A DNA stretch of 64,000 nt. Origin: Thermosynechococcaceae cyanobacterium MS004. GTDB taxonomy: Bacteria; Cyanobacteriota; Cyanobacteriia; Thermosynechococcales; Thermosynechococcaceae. Position numbers and translations under genes: made by a program. Shown here in pieces: positions 36,754 to 45,214 of this stretch (the first letter of the stretch is position 1; each line of letters begins with the position of its first letter). Location of the stretch: assembly GCA_022402525.1 (NCBI GenBank), contig JAKRSB010000099.1, positions 62,001 to 126,000 on the forward strand, written 5' to 3'. Under the pieces are notes generated by a model. That model saw nothing but the letters and a program-made list of their open reading frames with translations. It had not been told where the DNA came from and did no database searches.

Positions 36754-37245
36754 ATGAAAGTGCTTCAACACACCTCAGAATGCTTAGCTATTCAGGAAAG
36801 ACTCATTGGCATTTGGTTGTTGAGTCTGGCCAGTATTGGTGTGGGGATCTTCATGTTCTTTCTCTTTGAACCCCCCGTTGATGTAGTAGGAGCTTGTTGC
36901 ATTGCGCTGGGCTGCATCTTTGCAACGCTCACCCCTTCCGAGACGTTCATTTTCGATAAAAGGAATGGCTGCCTGACCGCTCACAAACGGCAGATCCTTC
37001 GACAGCAGACCCGCGCGCTATCCATTAAAGATATTCAGGCCGTCCAGGTTGATAGTCAAGAATTTCTGGGCGCTCAGTTCTATCAAATCAAGCTACAGCT
37101 CACGTCTGGAGAAAGCCTCAAGGTTACAAAGACTGTTACTACAGACCTCCAGCAGCAGCAAAGAATTGTTCGCCATATTCGCGGCTTTTTGAGCATTACT
37201 GCAACTGTCCAGGGTGAACTTTTACAGCCGACCAGGCCCATTTAG
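36754..37245 (+). CDS. Small membrane protein of unknown function
   Basis: About 163 residues. The ATG at 36754 is chosen over a TTG six bases upstream. Two hydrophobic segments (GIWLLSLASIGVGIFMFFLF and VVGACCIALGCIFATL) form a hairpin in the first 65 residues. The rest is a soluble beta-rich part (SETFIFDKRNGCLTAHKRQI ... IKDIQAVQVDS ... QIKLQLTSGESLKVTKT), resembling small membrane-anchored PH-like domains found in many cyanobacteria. No catalytic motif is seen. It appears to be a single-gene transcript. Confidence 0.72.
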   Translation: MKVLQHTSECLAIQERLIGIWLLSLASIGVGIFMFFLFEPPVDVVGACCIALGCIFATLTPSETFIFDKRNGCLTAHKRQILRQQTRALSIKDIQAVQVDSQEFLGAQFYQIKLQLTSGESLKVTKTVTTDLQQQQRIVRHIRGFLSITATVQGELLQPTRPI

Positions 37246-37571
37246 TCTGTCCATTCTGCCTATTCAAAACTCTCAATCTGTATTACACCCTCCACCATTC
37301 ACTCCAGCCACACTTCATCACAGCAGTACATCACAATAGACCATCACAAAAGCCCCAAAGCAGCATGCCATAAAAAAGACTGCTCCAGCCAAGATGAAGC
37401 AGTCCACTTAGATTGAATCAATCAGAGGACTTGAATCAATAAGAGGGATTGAACCAATCAGAGGAATTGGATCAATCAGAGGATGCATCTAAAAAAGGCT
37501 CAGGGCCGAGTGCTGCCAAACAGCCATGAAACCTAGAAGGCTTACGATGATAGCTCTACCGCCACCGCCCC
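37246..37571. repeat. Intergenic region with four 18-bp tandem repeats
   Basis: Positions 37412-37483 are four copies of an 18-bp unit (ATTGAATCAATCAGAGGA with one to three changes each). The rest of the 326-base gap contains no gene that I can support. On the minus strand, the PsbY message would run into this region. The six Ts read from that strand near 37491-37496 could be part of its terminator, although the preceding stem is weak. Confidence 0.65.
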
Positions 37572-37691
37572 TTATTTATTGAGAAGACCTTCAAACTGCC
37601 GAATTGCATAGGGCAGTATGCTTCGTAAAGCCCAGCCACCTGCCAAAAGGAGGGGTAAAAGAACGATCAAAATGCGATAGTCAAAATGCAT
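37572..37691 (-). CDS. psbY: Photosystem II protein PsbY
   Basis: A 39-codon gene. The peptide starts MHFDYRILIVLLPLLLAGGW and continues ALRSILPYAIRQFEGLLNK. The short N-terminus with D-x-R, a single membrane helix with a central proline, the invariant A-x-x-W and a basic amphipathic tail with RQ and LL match cyanobacterial PsbY (normally 39-40 residues). PsbY is a peripheral one-helix subunit of photosystem II next to cytochrome b559. It appears as a single gene; no other photosystem gene is adjacent. It was found by reading the minus strand of a gap. Confidence 0.85.
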   Translation of the reverse strand: MHFDYRILIVLLPLLLAGGWALRSILPYAIRQFEGLLNK

Positions 37692-37796
37692 TGTGGGTAG
37701 CCCTCATGTAAAGCTTTTTCAAAGAGTTCCGCTTCTATTTTCCTATACTCGGCTAGATTTACAACGCTGATGATTCAACTTATCCCAGGAATTTCT

Positions 37797-37862
37797 TGAA
37801 CCAGCTTGATTTGCTCTAGCTTGATTTATCCCAGCTTGATTTGTCCCAGCTTCATTTGTCTC
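37797..37862. repeat. Imperfect 13-17 bp tandem repeat
   Basis: Four copies of CCAGCTTGATTTGTC-like units occupy about 37801-37860, between the psbY promoter region and the 3' end of the ferrochelatase-family gene. They cover the stretch where a terminator for the latter would be expected; no hairpin of that kind is seen. Confidence 0.7.
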
Positions 37863-37884
37863 TGAGGCAGGGTAAGCCCTAGCG

Positions 37885-39042
37885 CTAGTGATGATGGGTA
37901 TGTGCCCCATGGGAATGTTCATGATGGTGAGGCTCTTGGGCTGCTGAGGTAGGGATCGGCTCCGCCAGCAGCGCTTCGATCTGAGGCGTTGCCCAGCGCG
38001 CTGCCATTGCCAAAAACTCAGGATGGTCGTTGACGCAGTCCATCTGGACAAAGGTAACGCCCGAATTCTTATTTTCTAGATTGTGGATGACGTGATGGAC
38101 ATCTAGAAGGGTTTCGTGATTTTCCGTCGCAAAGCCGATGGGTGCAAACACGATCGCCTTTGCGCCCAGCTCAATCAGGTTTTGGGCCGCTTGGTCAGCA
38201 GCGGGCTGAGTCCAGTCAATGAGCGGGGTGTCGTGGTTGAGCCAGCCCACCGAGATTAGCGGATAGCGATACATGAGCGGCTCTCTTGCTTTTTCGTAGA
38301 GGGCCTGACTCTCCGCAATTCCCGACACAAAACCCTTGGCCTTATGGGGACAGCCATGATTCATCAGCACAATGCCCACTTGAGAGGGCAGGTAGCGATC
38401 GCCCAGCTCTTTCTGGATCGTTTGCTCAACGCGCTTTACCAAAAGCTGAATGTAGTCATCCTGGTCAAAGAAAGAGGGAATGTAGCGCAGCCCCTTTACC
38501 CACTGCCCATCCGCATCCGCAAGTTCAACCAGGGCATTATTGACCTGCTCAACGGCAATACCGCTGGTAAAAATAGAGTCCACCACTAGGAGGGGATAGA
38601 TCAGCAGTTTGCTAAAGCCTTGGGCCTTAATTTCGGCTAAGACCTGGGAGGGCAGAAACGGCGCGCAGAAGTTAAAGGCCTTAAAGACCTGCACGCGATC
38701 GCCCCAGGTGGCCTGAAGCTCCGTTTCAATTCCGGCACGCTGACGCTCAAAAATTGCGTTGTGGGGGGAGACAAAATTATGGTGCGTGTGTCCCCATTCG
38801 TGACGGTCAAACAGAGCAAGCAGCTTAGCCAAGGGGGGATAGATCCAAGCGGGCACTGGCGCAAATTTGGCAGTCAGAAGGTTGAGCGCCTGCTCGTTAT
38901 AGTTTGCAAAGTCTTCGTACTTCTCAACTTCGCCATAGCCCATCAGCAAGACTGCCACTCGTTCATGGGCTGGACGGGCAGAGATGGCTTCTGAAATGGC
39001 TTCTGGAACGACTTCTTGAATTCTTTCTGGTGTTGCAACCAT
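37885..39042 (-). CDS. Ferrochelatase-family protein with His-rich C-terminus
   Basis: The fold follows ferrochelatase: LLMGYGEVEKYEDF near the N-terminus, a YPLLVVDSIFTSGIAVEQ segment in the position of the LPLYP loop, LMNHGCPHKAKGFV (histidine where HemH has the metal-binding His), ISVGWLNHDTPLIDWTQP and APIGFATENHETLLDVHHV with the catalytic-type E. It is clearly not the canonical HemH clade. The last residues form a histidine tail (HHHEHSHGAHTHHH) suited to metal storage or delivery. The ATG at 39042 has AAAGGAAG upstream and is preferred to 39102. The role could be metal insertion into a tetrapyrrole; the metal is unknown. Confidence 0.72.
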   Translation of the reverse strand: MVATPERIQEVVPEAISEAISARPAHERVAVLLMGYGEVEKYEDFANYNEQALNLLTAKFAPVPAWIYPPLAKLLALFDRHEWGHTHHNFVSPHNAIFERQRAGIETELQATWGDRVQVFKAFNFCAPFLPSQVLAEIKAQGFSKLLIYPLLVVDSIFTSGIAVEQVNNALVELADADGQWVKGLRYIPSFFDQDDYIQLLVKRVEQTIQKELGDRYLPSQVGIVLMNHGCPHKAKGFVSGIAESQALYEKAREPLMYRYPLISVGWLNHDTPLIDWTQPAADQAAQNLIELGAKAIVFAPIGFATENHETLLDVHHVIHNLENKNSGVTFVQMDCVNDHPEFLAMAARWATPQIEALLAEPIPTSAAQEPHHHEHSHGAHTHHH

Positions 39043-39314
39043 AGGGCTTCCTTTGGGATGTAAAACATAAAGAGGGGAATGATGGCAGCCTGAAAAAACC
39101 ATCTAATAACGATGCGTAACAATGCGTAATTTCGAGAGATGCACCAGAGATTAAGCTTCATTCGCAAGCTTTGAGTGCAAAACAGGAAATAAAGCTCAAT
39201 TTCAGGGGATAGTTTGGATGGCTTTAGTTTATTCTAACATCCCCCCCCTGGGGAGTACGAATTAATGTAAGACTCGTTAAAGGTCTAGCCCTATCCCCTC
39301 GGAGGGAGCGCGAA

Positions 39315-39914
39315 ATGGTCGTAATTTTGTGCCCTGGCTTTCATGATCCGCAGCTGACGGGTAATTTTTGGGATGCCGTTCGGCGGCAGTCTGCTCAGCA
39401 AGGTGAGGACAGCCTACCCACGGCCTTAGTGGTGCCAGGGGCAACCCCTTGGCTGGCAACCCCTTGGCTTTTGTCGCCGCTTTACGTGCTGAATTTTCTA
39501 AATCAAGCGGTGTCTATTACTGAACCGATTTTGATCATTAGCTTTAGTGCTGGGGTCGTTGGGGCGATCGCAGCGGCTTGGGGATGGCAGGCTCAAGGGG
39601 GCTCGGTTTGCGCTTTTGTGGCGATCGATGGCTGGGGAGTGCCCCTAGGGGGGACGTTTCCTATCTATCGGCTTAGCCACGATCTCTTCACCCACTGGAG
39701 CAGCCAGCCCTTAGGAATGGGACAAGCGCCGTTTTACGCAGAGCCAGGGGTTGCCCACCTAGACTTATGGCGATCGCCCGAATTGGCCTGGGGGTGGTGG
39801 CTGAAAGAAGCTCAGCCACAGCGCATGACCGCAGCCCAGGTTATTTGTCACATCCTGCATGGGTCAACAGAAACCAAGCGGGTTGACTCACAAAACGCTT
39901 CGCTTTGCGATTGA
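39315..39914 (+). CDS. Conserved cyanobacterial protein, alpha/beta-hydrolase-like
   Basis: The 199-residue protein begins with a hydrophobic strand and VILCPGFHDPQLT, and has IISFSAGVVGAIAAAW near residue 77, a nucleophile-elbow-like G/S-x-S-x-G pattern. FVAIDGWGVPLGG follows, and several histidines lie downstream (LSHDLFTHW, ICHILHG) that could serve as the catalytic base. No family is recognised with certainty. It is transcribed divergently from the ferrochelatase-family gene. The final codons overlap a dispersed repeat, so the natural C-terminus may have been altered. Confidence 0.62.
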   Translation: MVVILCPGFHDPQLTGNFWDAVRRQSAQQGEDSLPTALVVPGATPWLATPWLLSPLYVLNFLNQAVSITEPILIISFSAGVVGAIAAAWGWQAQGGSVCAFVAIDGWGVPLGGTFPIYRLSHDLFTHWSSQPLGMGQAPFYAEPGVAHLDLWRSPELAWGWWLKEAQPQRMTAAQVICHILHGSTETKRVDSQNASLCD

Positions 39915-39923
39915 AACCGCAGC
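39888..39923 (+). repeat. Dispersed ~35-bp repeat, copy 1
   Basis: The stretch around GCTTCGCTTTGCGATTGAAA (within 39888-39923) matches, in inverted orientation, 47795-47829. It overlaps the last codons and stop of the hydrolase-like gene. Confidence 0.65.
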
Positions 39924-40553
39924 CACAAGAAACCCACATTCCGCAGGTTGCAGCGCCATTTTTTGAATTAAGTCGAAAGCCGTTGTTGGAGAGGGGTTCC
40001 AAGGAAATAGAGTGTCTAACAAAAAACTTGTGGATATTCGCAGCCTTTAAGACCTATTGAGAATCAGGATGTCTCTGATAGCTATAATCCTAAGCGCTTC
40101 GTAATCAATACCTGAGACCATTGCGAACCTGCGGAATCTTGGCAATTCGCTAGCTCCAATCACTCAAAGCACTGTGGAATGCTGATGTTTTGTCGCCTAC
40201 CGCTTCAGCATCAAACAGCGAAGGGTTAAAAGGGTTAAGGAGCGATTAATAAATTTTGATGAAATAAAATTGCAGCGTCACTCCGGAGGCTCAGAGGCCT
40301 AAACCATACGCTCAAGCCATGTCGCTCAAGCACTTCAGCACAAAGTTTCTCTAGACTATTCCCCTCAACCCACCAACCCAACCGAACAAAAGGTTAAGAC
40401 GCACCCGCAATTTGTGCTTAACGCTACAATTTTGATTTGAAAGAAGTCTCTAAGATCACTCTGACTTAGTAGCTGAGCTGCAAAGTGTGCATAGAAATGT
40501 GCATAAATAATTGCTAATAGCTGATTTTTTTTCTAGTGAGGGGTGCAACCCAA
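39924..40553. other. Upstream region of the urt operon
   Basis: About 630 bases with no gene. The last 140 bases contain the NtcA-type promoter described separately. The leader between that promoter and the urtA ATG is about 90 bases and shows a GAGGGG element at 40538-40543. The rest shows nothing I can name. Confidence 0.6.
40414..40456 (+). promoter_or_regulatory. NtcA-activated promoter of urtA
   Basis: GTG-CTTAACGC-TAC at 40414-40427 fits the NtcA consensus GTA(N8)TAC with one change seen in other NtcA sites. A -10 hexamer TAAGAT begins 23 bases after the site (40451-40456), the spacing of class II NtcA-activated promoters, where the site replaces the -35 box. Urea transport operons in cyanobacteria are known to be induced by nitrogen limitation through NtcA, which supports the call. 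Confidence 0.75.
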
Positions 40554-41855
40554 ATGACTCGACCATTCAAAAGACGCGATTTTCTATTTATGGGTTCCGC
40601 CTTGGCCGGAAGCCTATTACTGAAATCCTGCGGGGGCGAACCCAGCACAACGGAAGCTTCTCCTGGCGCTTCCCCTGCGGCCACGGGTGACGGCATTAAA
40701 GTGGGCATCTTACATTCCCTGAGCGGCACCATGGCCATCAGCGAAAAGAGCGTGGTAGATGCAGAAAACTTGGCGATCGAAGAAATTAATGCGGCGGGGG
40801 GTGTTCTCGGCAAGCAGATTGTGGCCATTACAGAAGACGGCAACTCTGACTGGCCCACCTTTAACGAAAAGGCTAAGAAGCTCATTGATCAAGATAAGGT
40901 GGTAACCGTCTTTGGGTGTTGGACCTCTGCCAGCCGCAAGGCCGTACTGGAAACCTTTGAAACCAAAAACCACATGCTTTGGTATCCCGTCCAGTACGAA
41001 GGGCAAGAATGCTCTAAAAACGTTTTTTATACAGGTGCTGCACCCAACCAGCAAATTGAGCCTTCCGTAGACTGGCTCTTAGAGAAGTACGCAGGCAAGC
41101 CGTTCTTCTTGGTCGGGTCTGACTATGTGTTTCCCCGAACGGCTAACACCATTATTAAGGCACAACTTGCGGCCAAGGGCGGCAAGGTTGTTGGGGAAGA
41201 CTACATTCCTTTGGGCAACACCGAAGTCACGGCGATTATCTCCAAAATCAAGTCTGCAATGCCGGACGGCGGCGTAATCTACAACAGCTTAAATGGGGAT
41301 AGCAACGTAGCCTTCTTTAAGCAGCTCCAGGGTGCAGGTCTAGGGCCTGATAAGTATCCTTCCATGTCCGTCAGTATTGCGGAAGAAGAAGTCAAGGCCA
41401 TTGGTGTGGAGTACCTGAAAGGTCACTTTGCGGCTTGGAACTATTTCCAAACAGTGACAACCCCTGCCAGCACAAAGTTTGTAGAAGCCTTTAAGAAAAA
41501 ATATGGGGCAGATCGGGTGGTCAATGACCCCATGGAGTCTGCCTACATTGCGGTCTATATTTGGAAGCAAGCCGTTGAGAAGGCTGGTACTGCGGATGAC
41601 CTAGAGAAAGTGAGAATGGCGGCGCTGGGTCAAACCTTTGAAGCCCCACAAGGGCTAGTGACGATGGAAAACAGCCATCACCTTTCCAAATTTGTGCGCA
41701 TTGGCGAGGTGGGTGACGATGCGCTATTCAAAATTGTGTTTGAGACGAAGGAAGCGGTGAAGCCTCTCCCCTGGAATCAATTTGTACCAGAGACCAAGGG
41801 CTTTTCCTGCGATTGGTCTGACCCAGCAAAGGGAGGTAAGTTTAAGGCGACTTAG
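40554..41855 (+). CDS. urtA: Urea ABC transporter substrate-binding protein UrtA
   Basis: The N-terminus has a twin-arginine pattern (KRRDFLFMGSALAGS) followed by a lipobox (LLLKSC), so the protein is probably exported folded and lipid-anchored. The mature part follows UrtA: GDGIKVGILHSLSGTMAISE, VFGCWTSASRKAVLETFE, MLWYPVQYEGQECSKNVFYT, FLVGSDYVFPRTANTI and the C-terminal ETKGFSCDW. The ATG at 40554 is used; an in-frame GTG at 40536 lies outside the signal. At 433 residues it has the normal length. It binds urea in the periplasm and passes it to UrtBC. Confidence 0.97.
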   Translation: MTRPFKRRDFLFMGSALAGSLLLKSCGGEPSTTEASPGASPAATGDGIKVGILHSLSGTMAISEKSVVDAENLAIEEINAAGGVLGKQIVAITEDGNSDWPTFNEKAKKLIDQDKVVTVFGCWTSASRKAVLETFETKNHMLWYPVQYEGQECSKNVFYTGAAPNQQIEPSVDWLLEKYAGKPFFLVGSDYVFPRTANTIIKAQLAAKGGKVVGEDYIPLGNTEVTAIISKIKSAMPDGGVIYNSLNGDSNVAFFKQLQGAGLGPDKYPSMSVSIAEEEVKAIGVEYLKGHFAAWNYFQTVTTPASTKFVEAFKKKYGADRVVNDPMESAYIAVYIWKQAVEKAGTADDLEKVRMAALGQTFEAPQGLVTMENSHHLSKFVRIGEVGDDALFKIVFETKEAVKPLPWNQFVPETKGFSCDWSDPAKGGKFKAT

Positions 41856-41897
41856 AGCGCAGACTAGTTTGTAGTCCACAGGACTTTAAGCACATAA

Positions 41898-41932
41898 AAT
41901 CCCCCAAGCCTTAATAGGTCTGGGGGATTCCT
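41898..41932 (+). terminator. Stem-loop between urtA and urtB
   Basis: AATCCCCCA-type left arm (41898-41907) pairs with TGGGGGATT (41921-41929) around a short loop. No T-run follows, so it is more likely a partial attenuator or an mRNA-stabilising hairpin that raises urtA expression over the downstream genes than a full terminator. Confidence 0.65.
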
Positions 41933-42103
41933 TAATGGGTCTACTTAAGGTGATGATCCAAAGTGACACATTAAATACAGTTACCCAAAGCTCTTTCAAC
42001 CATAATTTTGGGGATCTTAGCGGGTTAAGTCTTGAAGGAAGGGCTTCTTTGAACAGAAGCTTTCTACAGACATGAGTGGGAAAAAGTATCCTCCAGATCC
42101 ATT

Positions 42104-43291
42104 TTGTTGTCTGCCGATGTACGAGGGAAATTAGTGTCAGGACTCTTAGACGGACTCTTTAATGGCATCAGTATTGGTGCGGTTTTACTGCTGGCGGCCT
42201 TGGGGCTAGCCATTGTGTTTGGGCTGATGGGCGTGATTAATATGGCTCACGGTGAGCTGATTATGCTAGGAGCCTATACAACCTTCGTGGTGCAAAACAT
42301 TTTTAAGCCCCTCGGTGCACCCTGGTCTGATTTCTATATCTTTTTTGCCCTCGTTGCGGCGTTTATTGTAGCGGCGCTGGTGGGGGTATTGCTGGAGCGA
42401 ACGGTGGTGCGCTATCTCTACGGTCGCCCGCTGGAGACGCTCTTGGCAACCTGGGGCGTGAGCTTGATTTTGCAGCAGTTTATACGCAGCGTTAGTCCGC
42501 AGTTTGTGGTGGGGGTGGGTCTATTCTGCGCCCTCTATTTTGGCGCGATCGCCATTATTTCGCGGCGACCTGATTTTGAGCGTATTCGCAACTGGGCCAT
42601 TGCGATCATGGTGCCCATTTCAGTGGCGATCGCGCTGACGGCTTCGAATGTGCTGGGGCAAAGCTTCAAACTTGGTTTTACCAGGCCTTGGTTTGGCACC
42701 CAGGGGGTAGACGTGACTGCACCAAAATGGCTGCGGGGTGGCTTAGCCATTGGCGATTCTCAGCTTCCCTACACGCGGCTCTTTATTATTGCCCTGACGA
42801 TTGTGTGCTTGCTGGGTATTTATTGGTTCCTGAATAAGACCAACTGGGGGCTGCGCATCCGTTCCGTGACCCAAAACCGCACCATGAGCGCTTGCTTGGG
42901 TATCCCCACCCAAAAAGTAGACGCCATTACCTTTGCGATCGGCTCTGGCCTTGCGGGAATTGCAGGCTGTGCGGTGGCGCTCTTGGGCTCGGTTAGCTCA
43001 AATACGGGGCAGGCCTATATTGTGGATACCTTCATGGTGGTCGTCATTGGCGGGGTCGGGAAGCTCATTGGCAGCATTATGGCCGCTGGCGCGATCGGCA
43101 TTTTGAGCTATGTCATTGGCTCTAACGCCATTGGACCGCTTTTTGACTCCATGCCCTTTGTGAAAAGCATTTTTGAATTCTTTGCCACGGCCAGCATGGC
43201 CAAGGTGGTTGTTTTTGCCTTGATTGTTGTATTTTTACAGTTTCGTCCGGCAGGGCTATTTCCCCAGAAAGGCCGAACGGTGGAGGCTTAG
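42104..43291 (+). CDS. urtB: Urea ABC transporter permease UrtB
   Basis: Branched-chain-amino-acid-type permease: GLFNGISIGAVLLLAALGLA, GLMGVINMAHGELIMLGAYT, RPLETLLATWGVSLILQQFI and, late, VVVIGGVGKLIGSIMAAG match UrtB. There are about ten membrane helices in 395 residues. No ATG lies near the start. TTG at 42104 gives the longest form, while GTG at 42134 would give a 385-residue protein closer to the family N-terminus; the true start is unresolved. It forms the channel with UrtC. The next gene begins 9 bp downstream. Confidence 0.95.
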   Translation: MLSADVRGKLVSGLLDGLFNGISIGAVLLLAALGLAIVFGLMGVINMAHGELIMLGAYTTFVVQNIFKPLGAPWSDFYIFFALVAAFIVAALVGVLLERTVVRYLYGRPLETLLATWGVSLILQQFIRSVSPQFVVGVGLFCALYFGAIAIISRRPDFERIRNWAIAIMVPISVAIALTASNVLGQSFKLGFTRPWFGTQGVDVTAPKWLRGGLAIGDSQLPYTRLFIIALTIVCLLGIYWFLNKTNWGLRIRSVTQNRTMSACLGIPTQKVDAITFAIGSGLAGIAGCAVALLGSVSSNTGQAYIVDTFMVVVIGGVGKLIGSIMAAGAIGILSYVIGSNAIGPLFDSMPFVKSIFEFFATASMAKVVVFALIVVFLQFRPAGLFPQKGRTVEA

Positions 43292-43300
43292 GAGAGCACT

Positions 43301-44485
43301 ATGACAGCAGTTAAATCTAGTCCGCCTGCCCCACCAGAGGTTGCGCCGCGCAAGTCGCGTACGTTAGTGCGTGAAGTAATCATCGTTGGGGTGATCGCGG
43401 CTGTATTTGCCTTTCTCCTGCCCGCTATTTTGGGCGCAGCGGGTCAGGGGGTGCGCATTAATCAGCTTGGCCGGTTTATTTCCTTGGCGATCGCCGCCCT
43501 TGGCATTGACCTAATCTGGGGCTACACCGGAATGCTAAGTCTGGGGCACGGCATCTTTTTTACTTTGGGTGGTTATGCCTTTGCCATGTACCTCCAGCTT
43601 CAGCTTCCGGCTGGCCAAATCCCCGATTTTTTTACGCTCTACGGCGTCACAGAGCTCCCCTTTTTCTGGAAGCCCTTTTATTCCTTTCCCTTTACCCTCG
43701 TGGCGATCGTCGCGATTCCCACAATCATCGCAGCGGTCATTGGATATTTGGTGTTCCGCAACCGCATTCGCGGGGTGTATTTCTCGATTTTGACCCAGGC
43801 CGCCCTGATTGTGTTTTTCAACTTTTTTAACGGGCAGCAGAAACTCATCAACGGCACCAACGGCTTTAAAACCGATAGCGCACCGCTTTTTGGCGCGCCC
43901 GTCAGTGACCCCAAGCTTCAAACGCTGTTTTATGTATTGAGCGTTTTGTTTCTGGTGGGTGGGTATGCCCTCTGCCGCTGGCTGACCAGTGGGCGACTGG
44001 GGCGGCTTCTGGTGGCCATTCGGGATGATGAGCCCCGGGTGAGATTTTCTGGTTACGACCCCACAGGATACAAGGTGTTTGTCTTTGCCGTATCTGCTGG
44101 GCTGGCGGGCATTGCGGGGGCGCTCTTCACCGTCCAGTCTGGCATCATCACGCCCAAATCTATGGACATTGCTTTTTCCATTGAAATGGTGATTTGGGTG
44201 GCGGTTGGGGGTCGGGCAACTTTGGTAGGAGCTGTGTTGGGCACCATCCTGGTGAACTTTGCCAAAACCTTACTCAGCGAACAATATCCTGAATACTGGC
44301 TCTTTTTCCAGGGGGCACTCTTTTTGCTCGTGGTGACGGTATTGCCCAACGGCATCTTAGGCTGGCTGCAATCTGATGGTTTGCTGTGGCTACGGACCCT
44401 CGGCAGACCCCAGAAAGTTTCCACCTACCCAAGCCTTGAAGAAGATATAGACGTGAAATATGAGCAGCAAAATCTTAGAGATTGA
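43301..44485 (+). CDS. urtC: Urea ABC transporter permease UrtC
   Basis: Second permease of the urea transporter. After a cytosolic start it has VREVIIVGVIAAVFAFLLP, then GIDLIWGYTGMLSLGHGIFF and LGGYAFAMYLQLQLP, followed by the characteristic INGTNGFKTDSAPLFG region, RVRFSGYDPTGYKVFVFAVS and VAVGGRATLVGAVLG. About nine helices in 394 residues. The last 26 bp overlap urtD, so UrtC and UrtD are probably translated in a coupled way. Confidence 0.96.
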   Translation: MTAVKSSPPAPPEVAPRKSRTLVREVIIVGVIAAVFAFLLPAILGAAGQGVRINQLGRFISLAIAALGIDLIWGYTGMLSLGHGIFFTLGGYAFAMYLQLQLPAGQIPDFFTLYGVTELPFFWKPFYSFPFTLVAIVAIPTIIAAVIGYLVFRNRIRGVYFSILTQAALIVFFNFFNGQQKLINGTNGFKTDSAPLFGAPVSDPKLQTLFYVLSVLFLVGGYALCRWLTSGRLGRLLVAIRDDEPRVRFSGYDPTGYKVFVFAVSAGLAGIAGALFTVQSGIITPKSMDIAFSIEMVIWVAVGGRATLVGAVLGTILVNFAKTLLSEQYPEYWLFFQGALFLLVVTVLPNGILGWLQSDGLLWLRTLGRPQKVSTYPSLEEDIDVKYEQQNLRD

Positions 44486-45209
44486 AAATCTAACCGTCAG
44501 CTTTGATGGGTTTAAGGCCATCAATAACCTCAACTTCAGTATGGATGAGGGCGAACTGCGTGTAGTGATTGGCCCCAATGGTGCAGGTAAAACCACGTTT
44601 ATGGACATCATTACGGGCAAGACCAAGCCCACGGAGGGCACCGTCACCTTCAAAGGTCGGAACCTGCGTCCCTATAAGGAGTACCAAATTGCGCGGATGG
44701 GGATTGGCCGTAAGTTCCAGACGCCGCGAGTTTACCAAAAGCTGACGCCGCGCCAGAACCTAGAACTGTCCTGTGCCCAGCACAAAAATGTATTTTCATC
44801 TCTATTGGGACGCTCAGCTCCAGGAGAGCGCCGCACGGTAGGTGGTCTCCTGGAAACCGTCGGGCTAGTGGCCAAAGCAGACATTCCGGCGGAGCTGCTT
44901 TCCCACGGCGAAAAGCAGCGCCTTGAGATTGGGATGCTGGTGGCCCAGTCACCGGATCTGCTGCTGGTGGATGAGCCGGTCGCTGGCCTCACGGATGAAG
45001 AAACCGAGAATGTAGGCAGCCTACTGTTGGCGCTGGCCGAGAGCCACTCCATTATGGTGATTGAGCACGATATGGAGTTTGTGCGGCAGATTGCTAAAAA
45101 GGTGACGGTGCTGCACCAGGGGTCTGTCCTGTGTGAGGGCACGATGGACGAGGTGCAGAATGACCCTAGGGTGATTGAGGTTTATTTAGGCCATCAAGAG
45201 GACGAGTAA
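44460..45209 (+). CDS. urtD: Urea ABC transporter ATPase UrtD
   Basis: Walker A GPNGAGKTT near residue 38, signature LSHGEKQRLEIGMLVAQ, Walker B LLLVDEPVAGLTDEE and the switch histidine in MVIEHDMEFV. The LSHGEKQ variant of the ABC signature is characteristic of UrtD and separates it from LivG. It drives urea import together with UrtE. At 249 residues it is full length; it starts inside urtC and ends 5 bp before urtE. Confidence 0.97.
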   Translation: MSSKILEIENLTVSFDGFKAINNLNFSMDEGELRVVIGPNGAGKTTFMDIITGKTKPTEGTVTFKGRNLRPYKEYQIARMGIGRKFQTPRVYQKLTPRQNLELSCAQHKNVFSSLLGRSAPGERRTVGGLLETVGLVAKADIPAELLSHGEKQRLEIGMLVAQSPDLLLVDEPVAGLTDEETENVGSLLLALAESHSIMVIEHDMEFVRQIAKKVTVLHQGSVLCEGTMDEVQNDPRVIEVYLGHQEDE

Positions 45210-45214
45210 ACGCC

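Noticed and set aside
36442-37862. CRISPR array suggested by repeated 14-18 bp units
   Set aside because: Units are directly adjacent with no unique spacers, are shorter than CRISPR repeats and differ between gaps; no cas genes are present.
41898-41932. Full terminator between urtA and urtB
   Set aside because: The stem is strong but no T-run follows, and the downstream genes belong to the same transporter.
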